Source: Acidobacteriaceae bacterium (GTDB lineage Bacteria > Acidobacteriota > Terriglobia > Terriglobales > Acidobacteriaceae). From it: 54,719 nt of DNA. The first letter of the stretch is position 1. Each line of letters begins with the position of its first letter. The notes beneath the pieces were generated by a model that saw only the letters and a program-made list of their open reading frames with translations, did no database searches and was not told the origin of the DNA. The position numbers and the translations under genes were made by a program. The stretch spans positions 43,183 through 97,901 of the forward strand of contig PKVW01000016.1 of the NCBI GenBank assembly GCA_003131585.1, written 5' to 3'. This document shows positions 42,425-50,257 of this stretch, piece by piece.

Positions 42425-44617
42425 ATGGCGGAAATTGGTAGCTTCGCACTGCTTCTCGCTTTGGCGCTGAGCGTGTACTCGTTCCTCGCTGGGATCATCG
42501 CGCTGGCTTTCCAGAACCAGGTTTCCCAGAATCAGGTTTCTCAGAACCAGGTTTCTCAGAAAGTCGCCCGGCAAGCCGTGCAACCGGGAAGTCACCCTGC
42601 TCGCCGCGCCGGCTTCGCTGCTTCCTCCCACGAGAATTCGCTGGCCGCCCTCCTCCGCCAAGGTTCGGAGCGTATTGGCGAAACCGCTCGCCGCGCCGGC
42701 ATCGCCACCTTCGCCGCAGTGGTTCTCGCTGCGGTGATCCTCGTCGTTTGCGCCTTCCGCGACGACTTCTCCATCGCATACATCCTCCACCACAGCAACC
42801 GCGATTTGCCCGGTCCTTATAAGTTCGCCGTGCTGTGGTCGGGCCAGGAAGGTTCGCTGCTGTTCTGGTCGCTGCTGCTCGCCGCCTATGGATTCGTGTT
42901 GCGCTTGCGCTACAAGACCGACCCGCGGCTGTTCGCTTACGCTTCTGTGGTTCTGGCCGGGGTGCAGATCTTCTTCTTGTCTCTGCTGAATTTCGCGGCG
43001 CATCCTTTCGCCATCGTGCAGGGCACAATTCCCGCCGACGGCAACGGCCTGAACCCGCTGCTGCAGTATCCCGAGATGGTGATTCACCCGCCCATGCTCT
43101 ATCTCGGCTATGTCGGGTTCACCGTGCCCTTCGCCTTCGCGTTGGGCGCGCTGATCATGAAGTATCCCGGCGAGAAGTGGATTCACATCACCCGCCGCTG
43201 GACCATGGTCACCTGGGCCTTCCTCACCTGCGGAGTCTTTCTCGGCGCGCACTGGGCCTACTCCGTGCTGGGCTGGGGCGGCTACTGGGGATGGGATCCC
43301 GTCGAGAACGCTTCGCTCATGCCCTGGCTCACCGGCACCGCCTTCCTGCACTCGGTGATGATGCAGGAAAAGCGCGGCATGCTGAAGATGTGGAACATGT
43401 GGCTGGTCTTCGCCACCTTCTGGCTGGCCATCCTCGGAACCTTCCTCACCCGCAGCGGGATCATCAGTTCCGTACACGCCTTCGCCCAATCGTCCATCGG
43501 CGACTGGTTCGCCTGGTTTCTCGGAATCACCCTGGCCGTATTCGTGTTTTTCTTCTTCAAGAACAAGTCTCACCTGGTCAGCGAGCATAAGCTCGAATCG
43601 CTGGTATCGCGCGAGTCCAGCTTCCTGTTCAATAATCTGCTTTTCGTTCTCCTCTGCTTCACCGTGCTCTGGGGAACCTGGTTTCCGAAAATCTCCGAAC
43701 TGGTGCAAGGCAATAAGGTCACGGTCGGAGCGCCATTTTACAACCGCGTCGCCATCCCCGTCGCCCTACTTCTCTTAATCCTCACCGCCATCGGCCCGCT
43801 GCTGGCCTGGCGCAAGACCTCGATCGAGAGCCTGAAGCGCAACTTTCTGTGGCCGGTCATAGGCGCGATCGCAATCGCGGTCGTCCTGATGATTACGCCG
43901 CAAAGCTGGGGATCGGCCTTCGGCCTCAAACCCTGGCGGGACATTTCTTACTTCTATTCGCTGATGGCTATCGCGCTCGCAGTGCTGGTGACCCTCACCG
44001 TGGCCAGCGAGTTCTACCGCGGCGGTCGCGTCATCTCCAAACACACCGGCCAGGGCATGTTCGCCTCCATGGTGCAACTGACCCACCGCAACACCCGCCG
44101 CTACGGCGGATACATCGTCCACTTCGGCGTCGTGGTGGTGATCATCGGCTTCGCCGGCGCCGCTTTCAATCAGGACAAAGAGCAGGAGATGGGATACGGC
44201 GACAAGATGACCATCGGCAGCTACACGTTGGTCTGCCGCTCCTACACGCAGGACGACAATCCCAACTATGGCAGCGAATGGGCAGTCGTCGATGTCTACA
44301 AGGGCGGCAAGAAGATTGACACCATGACACCCGTACGCGAGTTCTACAAGGCCAGCCGCCAGGCCTCAACCAAGCCGGATATTCGATCCACTTTCAAAGA
44401 GGACCTTTACCTTGTCTACGAAGGACAGAACGAGAAGGGTCAGCCCGTCATCAAAGCGCATCTGAATGCGCTGGTGACGTGGATCTGGATGGGCGTGTGG
44501 ATCATCCTTGGCGGAACCGTTCTGGCCCTGGTTCCGAATGCTCCTGCGCCGGTTCGCATCCCCGCGCCCGCGCGGCTGGAGCGCGCGCACGCCGCTCCCG
44601 TGACGACAGGAGACTGA
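42425..44617 (+). CDS. ccmF: Cytochrome c haem lyase subunit CcmF
   Basis: 730 residues with many membrane helices. The tryptophan-rich WWD region WGGYWGWDPVENASLMPW, plus HSVMMQEKRGMLKMWN, are diagnostic of CcmF, which attaches haem to apocytochrome c. The first helix is followed by an unusual insert: QNQVS three times, encoded by a 15-bp tandem repeat (42512-42556), then an Arg/Ala/Ser-rich stretch to residue about 90. The rest matches the family in length. It leads the ccmF-ccmH-ccmI-like operon. No ccmE or ccmG is present in the window. Confidence 0.94.
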   Translation: MAEIGSFALLLALALSVYSFLAGIIALAFQNQVSQNQVSQNQVSQKVARQAVQPGSHPARRAGFAASSHENSLAALLRQGSERIGETARRAGIATFAAVVLAAVILVVCAFRDDFSIAYILHHSNRDLPGPYKFAVLWSGQEGSLLFWSLLLAAYGFVLRLRYKTDPRLFAYASVVLAGVQIFFLSLLNFAAHPFAIVQGTIPADGNGLNPLLQYPEMVIHPPMLYLGYVGFTVPFAFALGALIMKYPGEKWIHITRRWTMVTWAFLTCGVFLGAHWAYSVLGWGGYWGWDPVENASLMPWLTGTAFLHSVMMQEKRGMLKMWNMWLVFATFWLAILGTFLTRSGIISSVHAFAQSSIGDWFAWFLGITLAVFVFFFFKNKSHLVSEHKLESLVSRESSFLFNNLLFVLLCFTVLWGTWFPKISELVQGNKVTVGAPFYNRVAIPVALLLLILTAIGPLLAWRKTSIESLKRNFLWPVIGAIAIAVVLMITPQSWGSAFGLKPWRDISYFYSLMAIALAVLVTLTVASEFYRGGRVISKHTGQGMFASMVQLTHRNTRRYGGYIVHFGVVVVIIGFAGAAFNQDKEQEMGYGDKMTIGSYTLVCRSYTQDDNPNYGSEWAVVDVYKGGKKIDTMTPVREFYKASRQASTKPDIRSTFKEDLYLVYEGQNEKGQPVIKAHLNALVTWIWMGVWIILGGTVLALVPNAPAPVRIPAPARLERAHAAPVTTGD
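42512..42556 (+). repeat. 15-bp tandem repeat x3 within ccmF
   Basis: CAGAACCAGGTTTCC, CAGAATCAGGTTTCT, CAGAACCAGGTTTCT; each unit is five codons (QNQVS). It has the same unit length and copy number as the intergenic repeats at 22209 and 23428. Confidence 0.95.
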
Positions 44618-44666
44618 TCGTGTTGGCTACAGGAGACTGATCTTATGGCTACAGAAGACTGATCTT
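44606..44666 (+). repeat. 22-23-bp tandem repeat over the ccmF stop codon
   Basis: Three copies beginning ACAGGAGACTGATC (44606, 44629, 44651; the last has ACAGAAGACTGATC). The first copy contains the final codons and TGA of ccmF. Each copy includes GGAGA or GAAGA, so it duplicates a ribosome-binding-like motif. Confidence 0.85.
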
Positions 44667-44682
44667 AAAGATGTGGATGTGG

Positions 44683-44704
44683 GGACAGCCGCCCTCGGCT
44701 GTCC
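44683..44704. repeat. GGACAGCCG palindrome
   Basis: GGACAGCCG (44683-44691) and CGGCTGTCC (44696-44704) form a 9-bp stem with a 4-nt loop between ccmF and ccmH. It is followed by a weaker GCCGGGCGCAGCCCGGC hairpin. Confidence 0.75.
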
Positions 44705-44752
44705 GCCGGGCGCAGCCCGGCAGCATTGATCGCAGCATTGGTGAGATGTTCT

Positions 44753-45271
44753 ATGCGAAGCTGGATGACAAACTCGAATCCGAAAAAGAGGCCAGTCAAG
44801 CCGCCACGCAAGGCCGCGCAGACCATCCTGCTGTGCGCCGCCATCTTCGCTCTGCTTGGCGCCGGAGATCCCGCCACACGCTTCACCGAACTCGGTCATC
44901 AACTGATGTGCGTCTGCGGCTGCAACCAGATTCTTCTGGAATGCAATCACATCGGTTGCCCCGATTCCGACGGCATGCGCAACGAACTCATGGCATCGCT
45001 CACTCGCGGAGATAACGACAGCCTGGTCGAGCAGGGCTTCGTCCAGAAATACGGACCAACCGTTCTGGCTGCTCCCACGAATGCAGGTTTCGACCGCGCC
45101 GCCTGGATCATGCCCTTCGCGGCGCTGATCTTCGGCTTTGGCTTGGTTGTGCTTGTAATTCGCTCATGGAAGAACCGGCCGGCTCCTGCCATCGCCCATG
45201 GCCTGCGTCCCGTGCGCGGCGCCGAACTCGAACAGTTCCGCGACCAGGCTCGCAACGAGACCGATCTATGA
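44753..45271 (+). CDS. ccmH: CcmH-type cytochrome c maturation protein
   Basis: About 172 residues. An N-terminal membrane segment (TILLCAAIFALLGAG) precedes the redox domain LMCVCGCNQILLECNHIGC. This differs from the classical LRCxxCQ motif of CcmH and is a Cys-rich variant. A second membrane helix (IMPFAALIFGFGLVVLVI) follows. The role is reduction or handling of the apocytochrome CxxCH cysteines for CcmF. It starts at ATG 44753 (TTG 44726 is also in frame). Its stop overlaps the next start (ATGA). Confidence 0.88.
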   Translation: MRSWMTNSNPKKRPVKPPRKAAQTILLCAAIFALLGAGDPATRFTELGHQLMCVCGCNQILLECNHIGCPDSDGMRNELMASLTRGDNDSLVEQGFVQKYGPTVLAAPTNAGFDRAAWIMPFAALIFGFGLVVLVIRSWKNRPAPAIAHGLRPVRGAELEQFRDQARNETDL

Positions 45272-45567
45272 TCTGGCTTATCTGCTGCGGGATGCTCGCG
45301 GTGGCGTCGCTCTTTTATGTTTTCTATCTGCCCGGAAAACTCTTTCTCGGTCCGGAGAAGACCCGCGCCGGTTATTTGCGCGAACGCAAAGATGCCGTCT
45401 ACGAAAACCTGCGCGATCTCAACTTCGAGTACAAAGCGGGCAAGGTCCCCGATGTCGACTATCGCTCGCTGAAGTCTTCCTTGCAAGACGAGGCCGCCAC
45501 CATCCTGGGCGAGATTGCCCGCCTGGAAGCCAAAGCCGCCGCTGCGCCCAGAAGGGCACAGGAATGA
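45268..45567 (+). CDS. CcmI-like small membrane protein
   Basis: 99 residues: one N-terminal membrane helix (MIWLICCGMLAVASLFYVFYL), then YLRERKDAVYENLRDLNFEYKAG and SLKSSLQDEAATILGEIARLE, a charged helical tail. This layout resembles the N-terminal part of CcmI, which presents apocytochromes. The start codon overlaps the ccmH stop as ATGA, which fixes the start and supports a joint role. The family assignment is weaker than for its neighbours. Confidence 0.7.
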   Translation: MIWLICCGMLAVASLFYVFYLPGKLFLGPEKTRAGYLRERKDAVYENLRDLNFEYKAGKVPDVDYRSLKSSLQDEAATILGEIARLEAKAAAAPRRAQE

Positions 45568-45647
45568 GCATATCCCTCCAAAGCGTCCAAGTGTGCGCGG
45601 ACGGAGCTAGATTGGGGCATGAAAAGTGGACCCGAGGACGCCCAACT

Positions 45648-45735
45648 AGCCGCGAAGCGGCGGAAGAATGCAGCCCACGGCGCAAGCCGTGGGTAGGAAG
45701 TGGGGAAGGAACAAGCCCCAGCGGGGCGAAGGAGT
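45648..45735. repeat. Three-hairpin composite repeat
   Basis: Hairpins CCGC-GAA-GCGG, CCCACGGC-GCAA-GCCGTGGG (45674-45693) and GCCCC-AGC-GGGGC (45715-45727) lie in a row and end with GAAGGAG. The element occupies most of the spacer between the ccm operon and the next gene and looks like a dispersed repeat of Acidobacteriota. Confidence 0.75.
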
Positions 45736-45768
45736 AGTTATGACACAGACTCCGGAGGGACGGTTGCA

Positions 45769-47157
45769 ATGCCATGGAATGCCGAAAGGACCGGTAATTT
45801 GAAACGTCTGCCCGCCATCGTTCTCAAGAAAACCACGCCCATCGCGCTGTCCATTCTTCTTCTCACCTCCTTCGTCGCCGCCCAGACTCTCACCGGCACG
45901 GTCCAGAACTCCACGACCGGCAAGCCCGCCGCCGGAGACGAGGTCGTCCTGCTCAAGCTGGCGCAGGGTATGGAAGAAGCCGGCCGCACCAAAACCGACG
46001 CCAGGGGCCAGTTCAGTTTCAAGCTGGACGACGCGCAGTCCCCGCACCTGGTCCGCGCCATCCATCAGGACGTCACTTACCACCGCATGGCGCCTCCCGG
46101 AAGCACATCCGTGGAACTCGAAGTTTATGACGTGGGGAAAAAGATCGACGGTATCGCAGTGGTCGCCGACATCATTCGCGTTCAGGTGGAGCAGGGACAA
46201 CTCGAGGTGATGCGCGCCTTCGCCGTGCAGAACACTTCCAAACCGCCGCGCACCCAAATGAATGAGCGCAACCTTGAGTTTTACGTTCCCGACGGCGCCA
46301 GAGTGATCGATGGCTCGGCCATGACCGCCGGCGGCCAGCCCATCACGTCCGCTCCCGTGCCCGAGGGCGAGAAGAACCGCTATTCGTTCCTCTTCCCGCT
46401 GCGCCCCGGACTCACGCAGTTCCAGGTGGCCTACCAGCTTCCTTACTCGGGAAGCGCCAATCTTGATCCCAAATTGATTTATCCGTTGGAGCACTTCGTC
46501 GCCATTCTGCCCAAGACGATGCAATTCACCGCCGCCGCTGCCGCGGGTTTCAAGCCGATGAACGACCCCAACCAGCCCGACTCGATCGTGCAGGTCGCTT
46601 CCAACACCAGGCCCGGCCAGAATCTTGCCTTCAAGGTTTCCGGCGAGGGAACGCTCGAAGCCCGCCAGGAAGGCGAGGGCTCTCAAGGCTCGAGCGCTGG
46701 CGCTCAAGGTCCGAACGAAAGCCCCCAGCCGAAGGCTCTGCCCGGCGGCGGATTGGGCCCGCCCATCGACGCTCCCGACCCGCTGCAGAAATACCGCTGG
46801 TGGATTCTAGGAGGCTTCGCCGCGGTGTTGGTCATTGGCGGCATTTACGTGGCGTCCCGGCAACAATCGGCGGCGCGCACGCGCACTGCCCGGCAGAAGA
46901 CTGGTGCTTCCCTGCGAGCGGGCATGCAAGAAGAAGATGACTACGAACCGGCTGAGATTCTGACGACGCACACCGTACGGCCCGCCGCGGCCGCGCGTCC
47001 CACCTCCATGTTGCTCGAAGGATTGAAAGAAGAACTCTTCCAACTCGAAGTCGAACGCCGGCAAGGCCAAATCTCGCAAGCGGAATACGAGAAGGCCAAG
47101 TCCGCTCTCGATCAAACGCTCGACCGCGCCCTGAAGCGCGAGGCGCAGAAGGCGTGA
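45769..47157 (+). CDS. Secreted carboxypeptidase-regulatory-like domain protein with membrane anchor
   Basis: About 462 residues from ATG 45769. A signal segment (IALSILLLTSFVAAQ) is followed by a CarboxypepD-regulatory-like fold (LTGTVQNSTTGKPAAGDEVVLL; TDARGQFSFKLD), a beta-rich middle, a Gly/Pro/Ser linker, a membrane helix (WWILGGFAAVLVIGGIYVA) and a cytoplasmic tail ending in a coiled-coil-like ELFQLEVERRQGQISQAEYEKAKSAL region (shown in parts: ELFQLEVERRQ, QAEYEKAKSAL). The last segment resembles the tail of the CcmI-like neighbour. It follows the ccm operon, so a link with cytochrome biogenesis is possible but unproven. Confidence 0.7.
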   Translation: MPWNAERTGNLKRLPAIVLKKTTPIALSILLLTSFVAAQTLTGTVQNSTTGKPAAGDEVVLLKLAQGMEEAGRTKTDARGQFSFKLDDAQSPHLVRAIHQDVTYHRMAPPGSTSVELEVYDVGKKIDGIAVVADIIRVQVEQGQLEVMRAFAVQNTSKPPRTQMNERNLEFYVPDGARVIDGSAMTAGGQPITSAPVPEGEKNRYSFLFPLRPGLTQFQVAYQLPYSGSANLDPKLIYPLEHFVAILPKTMQFTAAAAAGFKPMNDPNQPDSIVQVASNTRPGQNLAFKVSGEGTLEARQEGEGSQGSSAGAQGPNESPQPKALPGGGLGPPIDAPDPLQKYRWWILGGFAAVLVIGGIYVASRQQSAARTRTARQKTGASLRAGMQEEDDYEPAEILTTHTVRPAAAARPTSMLLEGLKEELFQLEVERRQGQISQAEYEKAKSALDQTLDRALKREAQKA

Positions 47158-47373
47158 GGGCTCTGAGCGAACTAGATCTGAACTTCAGAAATGGCCCCCC
47201 TCCCAGGGAAAGTAGCGCCGTCAGGAATTAGCGCAAGTACCTCGGTAACTTGCTGGTCCGAGGCACTGCCCCGCAACATCGTTCCATTGGAGTGCAGAGT
47301 ACATCGGTGGCGTTCCCAGCAGCCGGTATTCGTCCGGGGTTGGTCACGTCTTTGGTGACTAAGGAGAGAAAAC

Positions 47374-47904
47374 ATGAACAAGACTTTGCTTGTGGGATTT
47401 GTTTTTGTATCGCTGGGAGCCTTCGCGCAATCCAGCGCTAATCAAGGCCAGACGCCGAACGCAAAGACGGCGACCGCACCGCAGGATGCCGCTTCCGGCC
47501 AGACCTCTGGAAAGCGCATGCACAAGCCGGTTGCAATGCAACAGGACGCGGGTGTGAGTGGTCAGGCCACTGCGAAGGGCGGCAAGACGGCCAGCGATGA
47601 CTGGACCGCAGGGGCCGCAGCCAAAACCAACGGCTCGAACAACGGACAGGCCAGCACGCGCGTTGCCACGGGAGATGTAAATGGCGACGGCAGGGCTGAC
47701 CTGACGGCAACCAAGAGTTCCGGGGGCGCCACAACCGGAAGTGCTACAACCGGAAGTGCTACAACGAAGACGGCGGCGACGGCCAGCAACCCCAGTGCTA
47801 AGAGCCCGAACGATGCAGCATCGGGCCAAGCCAGCGGGAAGCGACAGTACAGGCCGGTGACGGTCCGCAAAGAAGTGGACGCGGCCTCGCCGAAATTAAA
47901 ATAA
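47374..47904 (+). CDS. Secreted low-complexity protein with a calcium-binding-like motif
   Basis: 176 residues with a signal peptide (MNKTLLVGFVFVSLGAFAQ). The mature part is rich in Ala, Thr, Ser, Gly and Lys. It has two similar repeats, DAASGQTSGKRMHKPV and DAASGQASGKRQYRPV, and GDVNGDGRADLT, a DxNxDGxxD calcium-binding or FG-GAP-like motif. The Thr-rich part contains a 15-bp tandem duplication (47731-47760). A strong AAGGAG ribosome binding site precedes ATG 47374. No function can be assigned. Confidence 0.65.
   Translation: MNKTLLVGFVFVSLGAFAQSSANQGQTPNAKTATAPQDAASGQTSGKRMHKPVAMQQDAGVSGQATAKGGKTASDDWTAGAAAKTNGSNNGQASTRVATGDVNGDGRADLTATKSSGGATTGSATTGSATTKTAATASNPSAKSPNDAASGQASGKRQYRPVTVRKEVDAASPKLK
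47731..47760 (+). repeat. 15-bp perfect tandem duplication within a CDS
   Basis: ACAACCGGAAGTGCT occurs twice, perfectly, followed by a partial third copy (ACAAC). It encodes TTGSA repeats. Confidence 0.93.
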
Positions 47905-48223
47905 CGACCACGGGCGCTGGCCCACGTTGGCGCTACCACCACCGAGCCTGCCCCTAAGAAGACCCATTTCTCGCATCCTGTGCGAGAAGTGGGACTCTAC
48001 TCTTTCTGTCATCCTGAGGCCCGCGTCCTTTGCGGGCCGACGAGCCTGCCCTGAGCCTGTCGAAGGGATCTATGCAATTCTGCGGGGGATCACAGATGTC
48101 CTGCGCTCCGCTTAGGAAGACGGTGCCATAGGAAAGCATAGGGACTCGCCGTGCATTCTTTGGACGTGGCCTCATGGCCCGTCGTGCCCAACTCCAACCC
48201 GGCAAAATGCTGTTTAATGTCCT
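47905..48223. other. Repeat-filled spacer
   Basis: 319 bp with no gene. It holds a 13-bp stem with one mismatch (47963-47975 with 47981-47993) and a dispersed-type repeat at 48008-48071. The latter runs from TCATCCTGAG to GTCGAAGGGATC, with an inner stem GGCCCGC (48018-48024) and GCGGGCC (48032-48038). Its ends match the TCCTTCGA/CAGGATGACA ends of the repeat inside dnaE2. Confidence 0.7.
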
Positions 48224-48652
48224 ATGGCCTTCACTTGGTTCATCCTCCTGCTCACCATCGTGGGGACGGCTTTCCTCCTGTTGTTGTTCCACCGCAGGTT
48301 TTTGGGGCATGTGCTCCACGAGCGCATTCCTGACCGGCCGCGGCGGCGGCTCTTCGTGGCTTCGGTGAGTTTCTTTCTGACCTTCGCCGGAGTCCGCGGG
48401 GTGGTCTATTGCATCGTCCATCAAATTCCGCCGTTTCATTTCATCGAGATGGGCGGCCGTCATATTCATCACCTCGTGATCGGGATCATCATTCTGCTGC
48501 TCGTCGGCTACGGTTGGCTCGCTGAAGTTGGCACCGGAGCGGACGACTCGTCGATTCTTCTCAGCCGCCTGATGTCGATCCTTTACGGCGTGGGCGCGGC
48601 GCTTACGCTGGACGAATTCGCCCTCTGGCTGAACCTGCGGGACGTCTACTGA
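48224..48652 (+). CDS. Integral membrane protein, probably cut short by an in-frame TGA
   Basis: 142 residues to the first stop. Four membrane segments are visible, with HxxH motifs (FIEMGGRHIHHLVIG) and a conserved-looking end, GVGAALTLDEFALWLNLRDVY. I recognise this as a conserved hypothetical membrane family in which DVY is usually followed by W and an EGR-SID segment. Here the codon after DVY is TGA (48650-48652) where TGG is expected. The same frame continues as SREGRASIDAIILFGALL to TAG 48763. So the gene probably has a nonsense mutation that removes the last helix. Confidence 0.6.
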   Translation: MAFTWFILLLTIVGTAFLLLLFHRRFLGHVLHERIPDRPRRRLFVASVSFFLTFAGVRGVVYCIVHQIPPFHFIEMGGRHIHHLVIGIIILLLVGYGWLAEVGTGADDSSILLSRLMSILYGVGAALTLDEFALWLNLRDVY

Positions 48653-48763
48653 TCGCGCGAGGGACGAGCCAGCATCGACGCCATCATTCTCTTCGGCGCA
48701 CTGCTCGCCGCGAGTGCCTGGGGCGCTCCGCTGTTTCAATCACGCCGAAAAACAAAAAGCTAG
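48653..48763 (+). pseudogene. Detached C-terminal coding tail of the preceding membrane protein
   Basis: 36 codons in the same frame after TGA 48650-48652 encode SREGRASIDA and a hydrophobic helix (IILFGALLAASAWGAPLF), then a basic end (SRRKTKS). This looks like the missing last membrane helix of the family. It has no start codon of its own. Confidence 0.5.
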
Positions 48764-49236
48764 TACGGCTCGTGTGGAGCGGACACTCGTGTCCGCTGAC
48801 TTTGATTTTGTTCCGCCCCTTCTGTTTCGCCAACGACAACGCGGAAAATACCACCCTCAGTCTTCCTTTTAGACGCGAACCGGGAAGGGCATAGCTTTAG
48901 CCGTGAATGGTGAAAGATTTGCAGCTCCGTTCCGACATTCACACCCGCGTTGTGACATCTAACCTTGCGTGCGATCCGCAATCAGTTCATCATTCCAAGG
49001 CGGAGGCGGAGAATCTAATTGGACCAGACATCGGGCTAAGTCCCTTGAACGCAGGATTTTGCCCGCAAGTTATTGATTCCAAGAGATTATTTCGCGTTTC
49101 CCCGCTAACATCATGATTCCAATAGACCGAGGGGGAGGGGGTATAACCTCGCCACCAGCATTTTCCCGAAACGGACCGAATTGCATCGCTCCACGCCGCG
49201 TAACATCCAACTAAGATAGTTCGAGCCAAACCTATT
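48764..49236. other. Long spacer before htpX
   Basis: 473 bp without a supportable gene. It contains the perfect palindrome at 48778-48797 and an imperfect GGGCATAGC...TAGCCGTG element near 48890. The htpX promoter should lie near the right end; no convincing hexamer pair was found. Confidence 0.5.
48778..48797. terminator. AGCGGACAC palindrome
   Basis: AGCGGACAC (48778-48786) and GTGTCCGCT (48789-48797) form a stem 15 bp after the extended frame of the membrane protein. The following GACTTTGATTTTG is T-rich, so it may act as a terminator. Confidence 0.5.
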
Positions 49237-50097
49237 ATGGGAAACACATTCAAGACTGCGTTTCTGCTGACCGCACTCACGCTGCTGCTGATGTTCTTTG
49301 GGCGCTACTTTGGCGGGCAGAATGGGATGATGCTGGCGCTGGCGTTTGCCGCCGTGATGAACTTCGTCTCCTACTTCTTCTCCGACAAGATTGCGCTGGC
49401 CATGTACCGGGCGCAGCCGGCGACGCGCGAGCAACTGCCGCGCGCTTACGAGATTGTGGAGCGGCTGACGCAGAAAATTGGGCTGCCCATGCCGAAGATT
49501 TATGTGATCCCGACCGAGTCGCCGAACGCGTTTGCCACAGGCCGCAATCCGAAGCACGCCTCGGTGGCCGTAACCCATGGAATCCTCGGGCTGCTCACCG
49601 ACGAAGAGCTGGAAGGCGTGTTGGCGCACGAACTGGGGCATGTGAATAACCGTGACATCCTGATCAGTTCGGTGGCGGCGACCATTGCGGGCGCGATCAC
49701 CATGCTGGCCAGCATGGGGCGCTTTGCCATGATCTTCGGCGGCATGGGAGGGGGCGGCCGCGATCGCCGCGGCGGAGGCCTCTCCGCGCTGTTCATGCTG
49801 ATTGTGGCGCCGATCGCGGCGGGGCTGATTCAGATGGCGGTGTCGCGCTCGCGGGAATATCAGGCGGACGCTACCGGCGCGCACTTTACAGGGAATCCTT
49901 ACGCACTGGCGAGCGCTTTGCAGAAGCTTGACGCCTACTCGCGGCGCGTGCCGATGCAGGCCACACCTTCGACGGCGCATTTGTTCATCATCCAACCGCT
50001 GCTGGGGACGAACTTCGGGAATCTGTTTTCGACGCATCCGCCGATTGCCAAGAGGATCGAGCGCCTGACGGGACGGCCGGCGGAGTTTACGCAGTGA
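49237..50097 (+). CDS. htpX: Membrane zinc metallopeptidase HtpX
   Basis: 286 residues. Two N-terminal helices, then the M48B zinc site [10 protein letters not shown] near residue 130, two more helices around a Gly-rich stretch, and the third-ligand region [12 protein letters not shown]. The end shows [18 protein letters not shown], as in HtpX. HtpX removes misfolded membrane proteins under envelope stress and works with FtsH in other bacteria. It has its own long upstream region. An inverted heptamer pair begins 4 bp after its stop codon. Confidence 0.94.
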   Translation: MGNTFKTAFLLTALTLLLMFFGRYFGGQNGMMLALAFAAVMNFVSYFFSDKIALAMYRAQPATREQLPRAYEIVERLTQKIGLPMPKIYVIPTESPNAFATGRNPKHASVAVTHGILGLLTDEELEGVLAHELGHVNNRDILISSVAATIAGAITMLASMGRFAMIFGGMGGGGRDRRGGGLSALFMLIVAPIAAGLIQMAVSRSREYQADATGAHFTGNPYALASALQKLDAYSRRVPMQATPSTAHLFIIQPLLGTNFGNLFSTHPPIAKRIERLTGRPAEFTQ

Positions 50098-50101
50098 AAC
50101 C

Positions 50102-50204
50102 GCTTCCAGCCTCTAGCTGCTAGCTCGAACAACTGCAAGGTCTGTTTGTACTCGCGTTCTGAATTCGTGGCGGAGCCAGAAGCGAGTAGCTGGAAGCCAG
50201 AAGC
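50102..50204. repeat. Inverted heptamer pair between htpX and moxR
   Basis: Left units GCTTCCA, GCCTCTA, GCTGCTA, GCTCGAA (50102-50129) face right units CAGAAGC, GAGTAGC, TGGAAGC, CAGAAGC (50177-50204). The core is 47 bp. It is the same family as the pair at 51769-51934. Confidence 0.92.
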
Positions 50205-50257
50205 CTTGTGACATCGGTAACTCCGCCGCGTACGTGCCCGATAGTAAAATCACAAAA

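Noticed and set aside
48650-48652. Selenocysteine at the TGA of the 48.2-kb membrane protein
   Set aside because: The family context suggests Trp, the protein is not a redox enzyme, and no SECIS-like stem at the right distance is evident.
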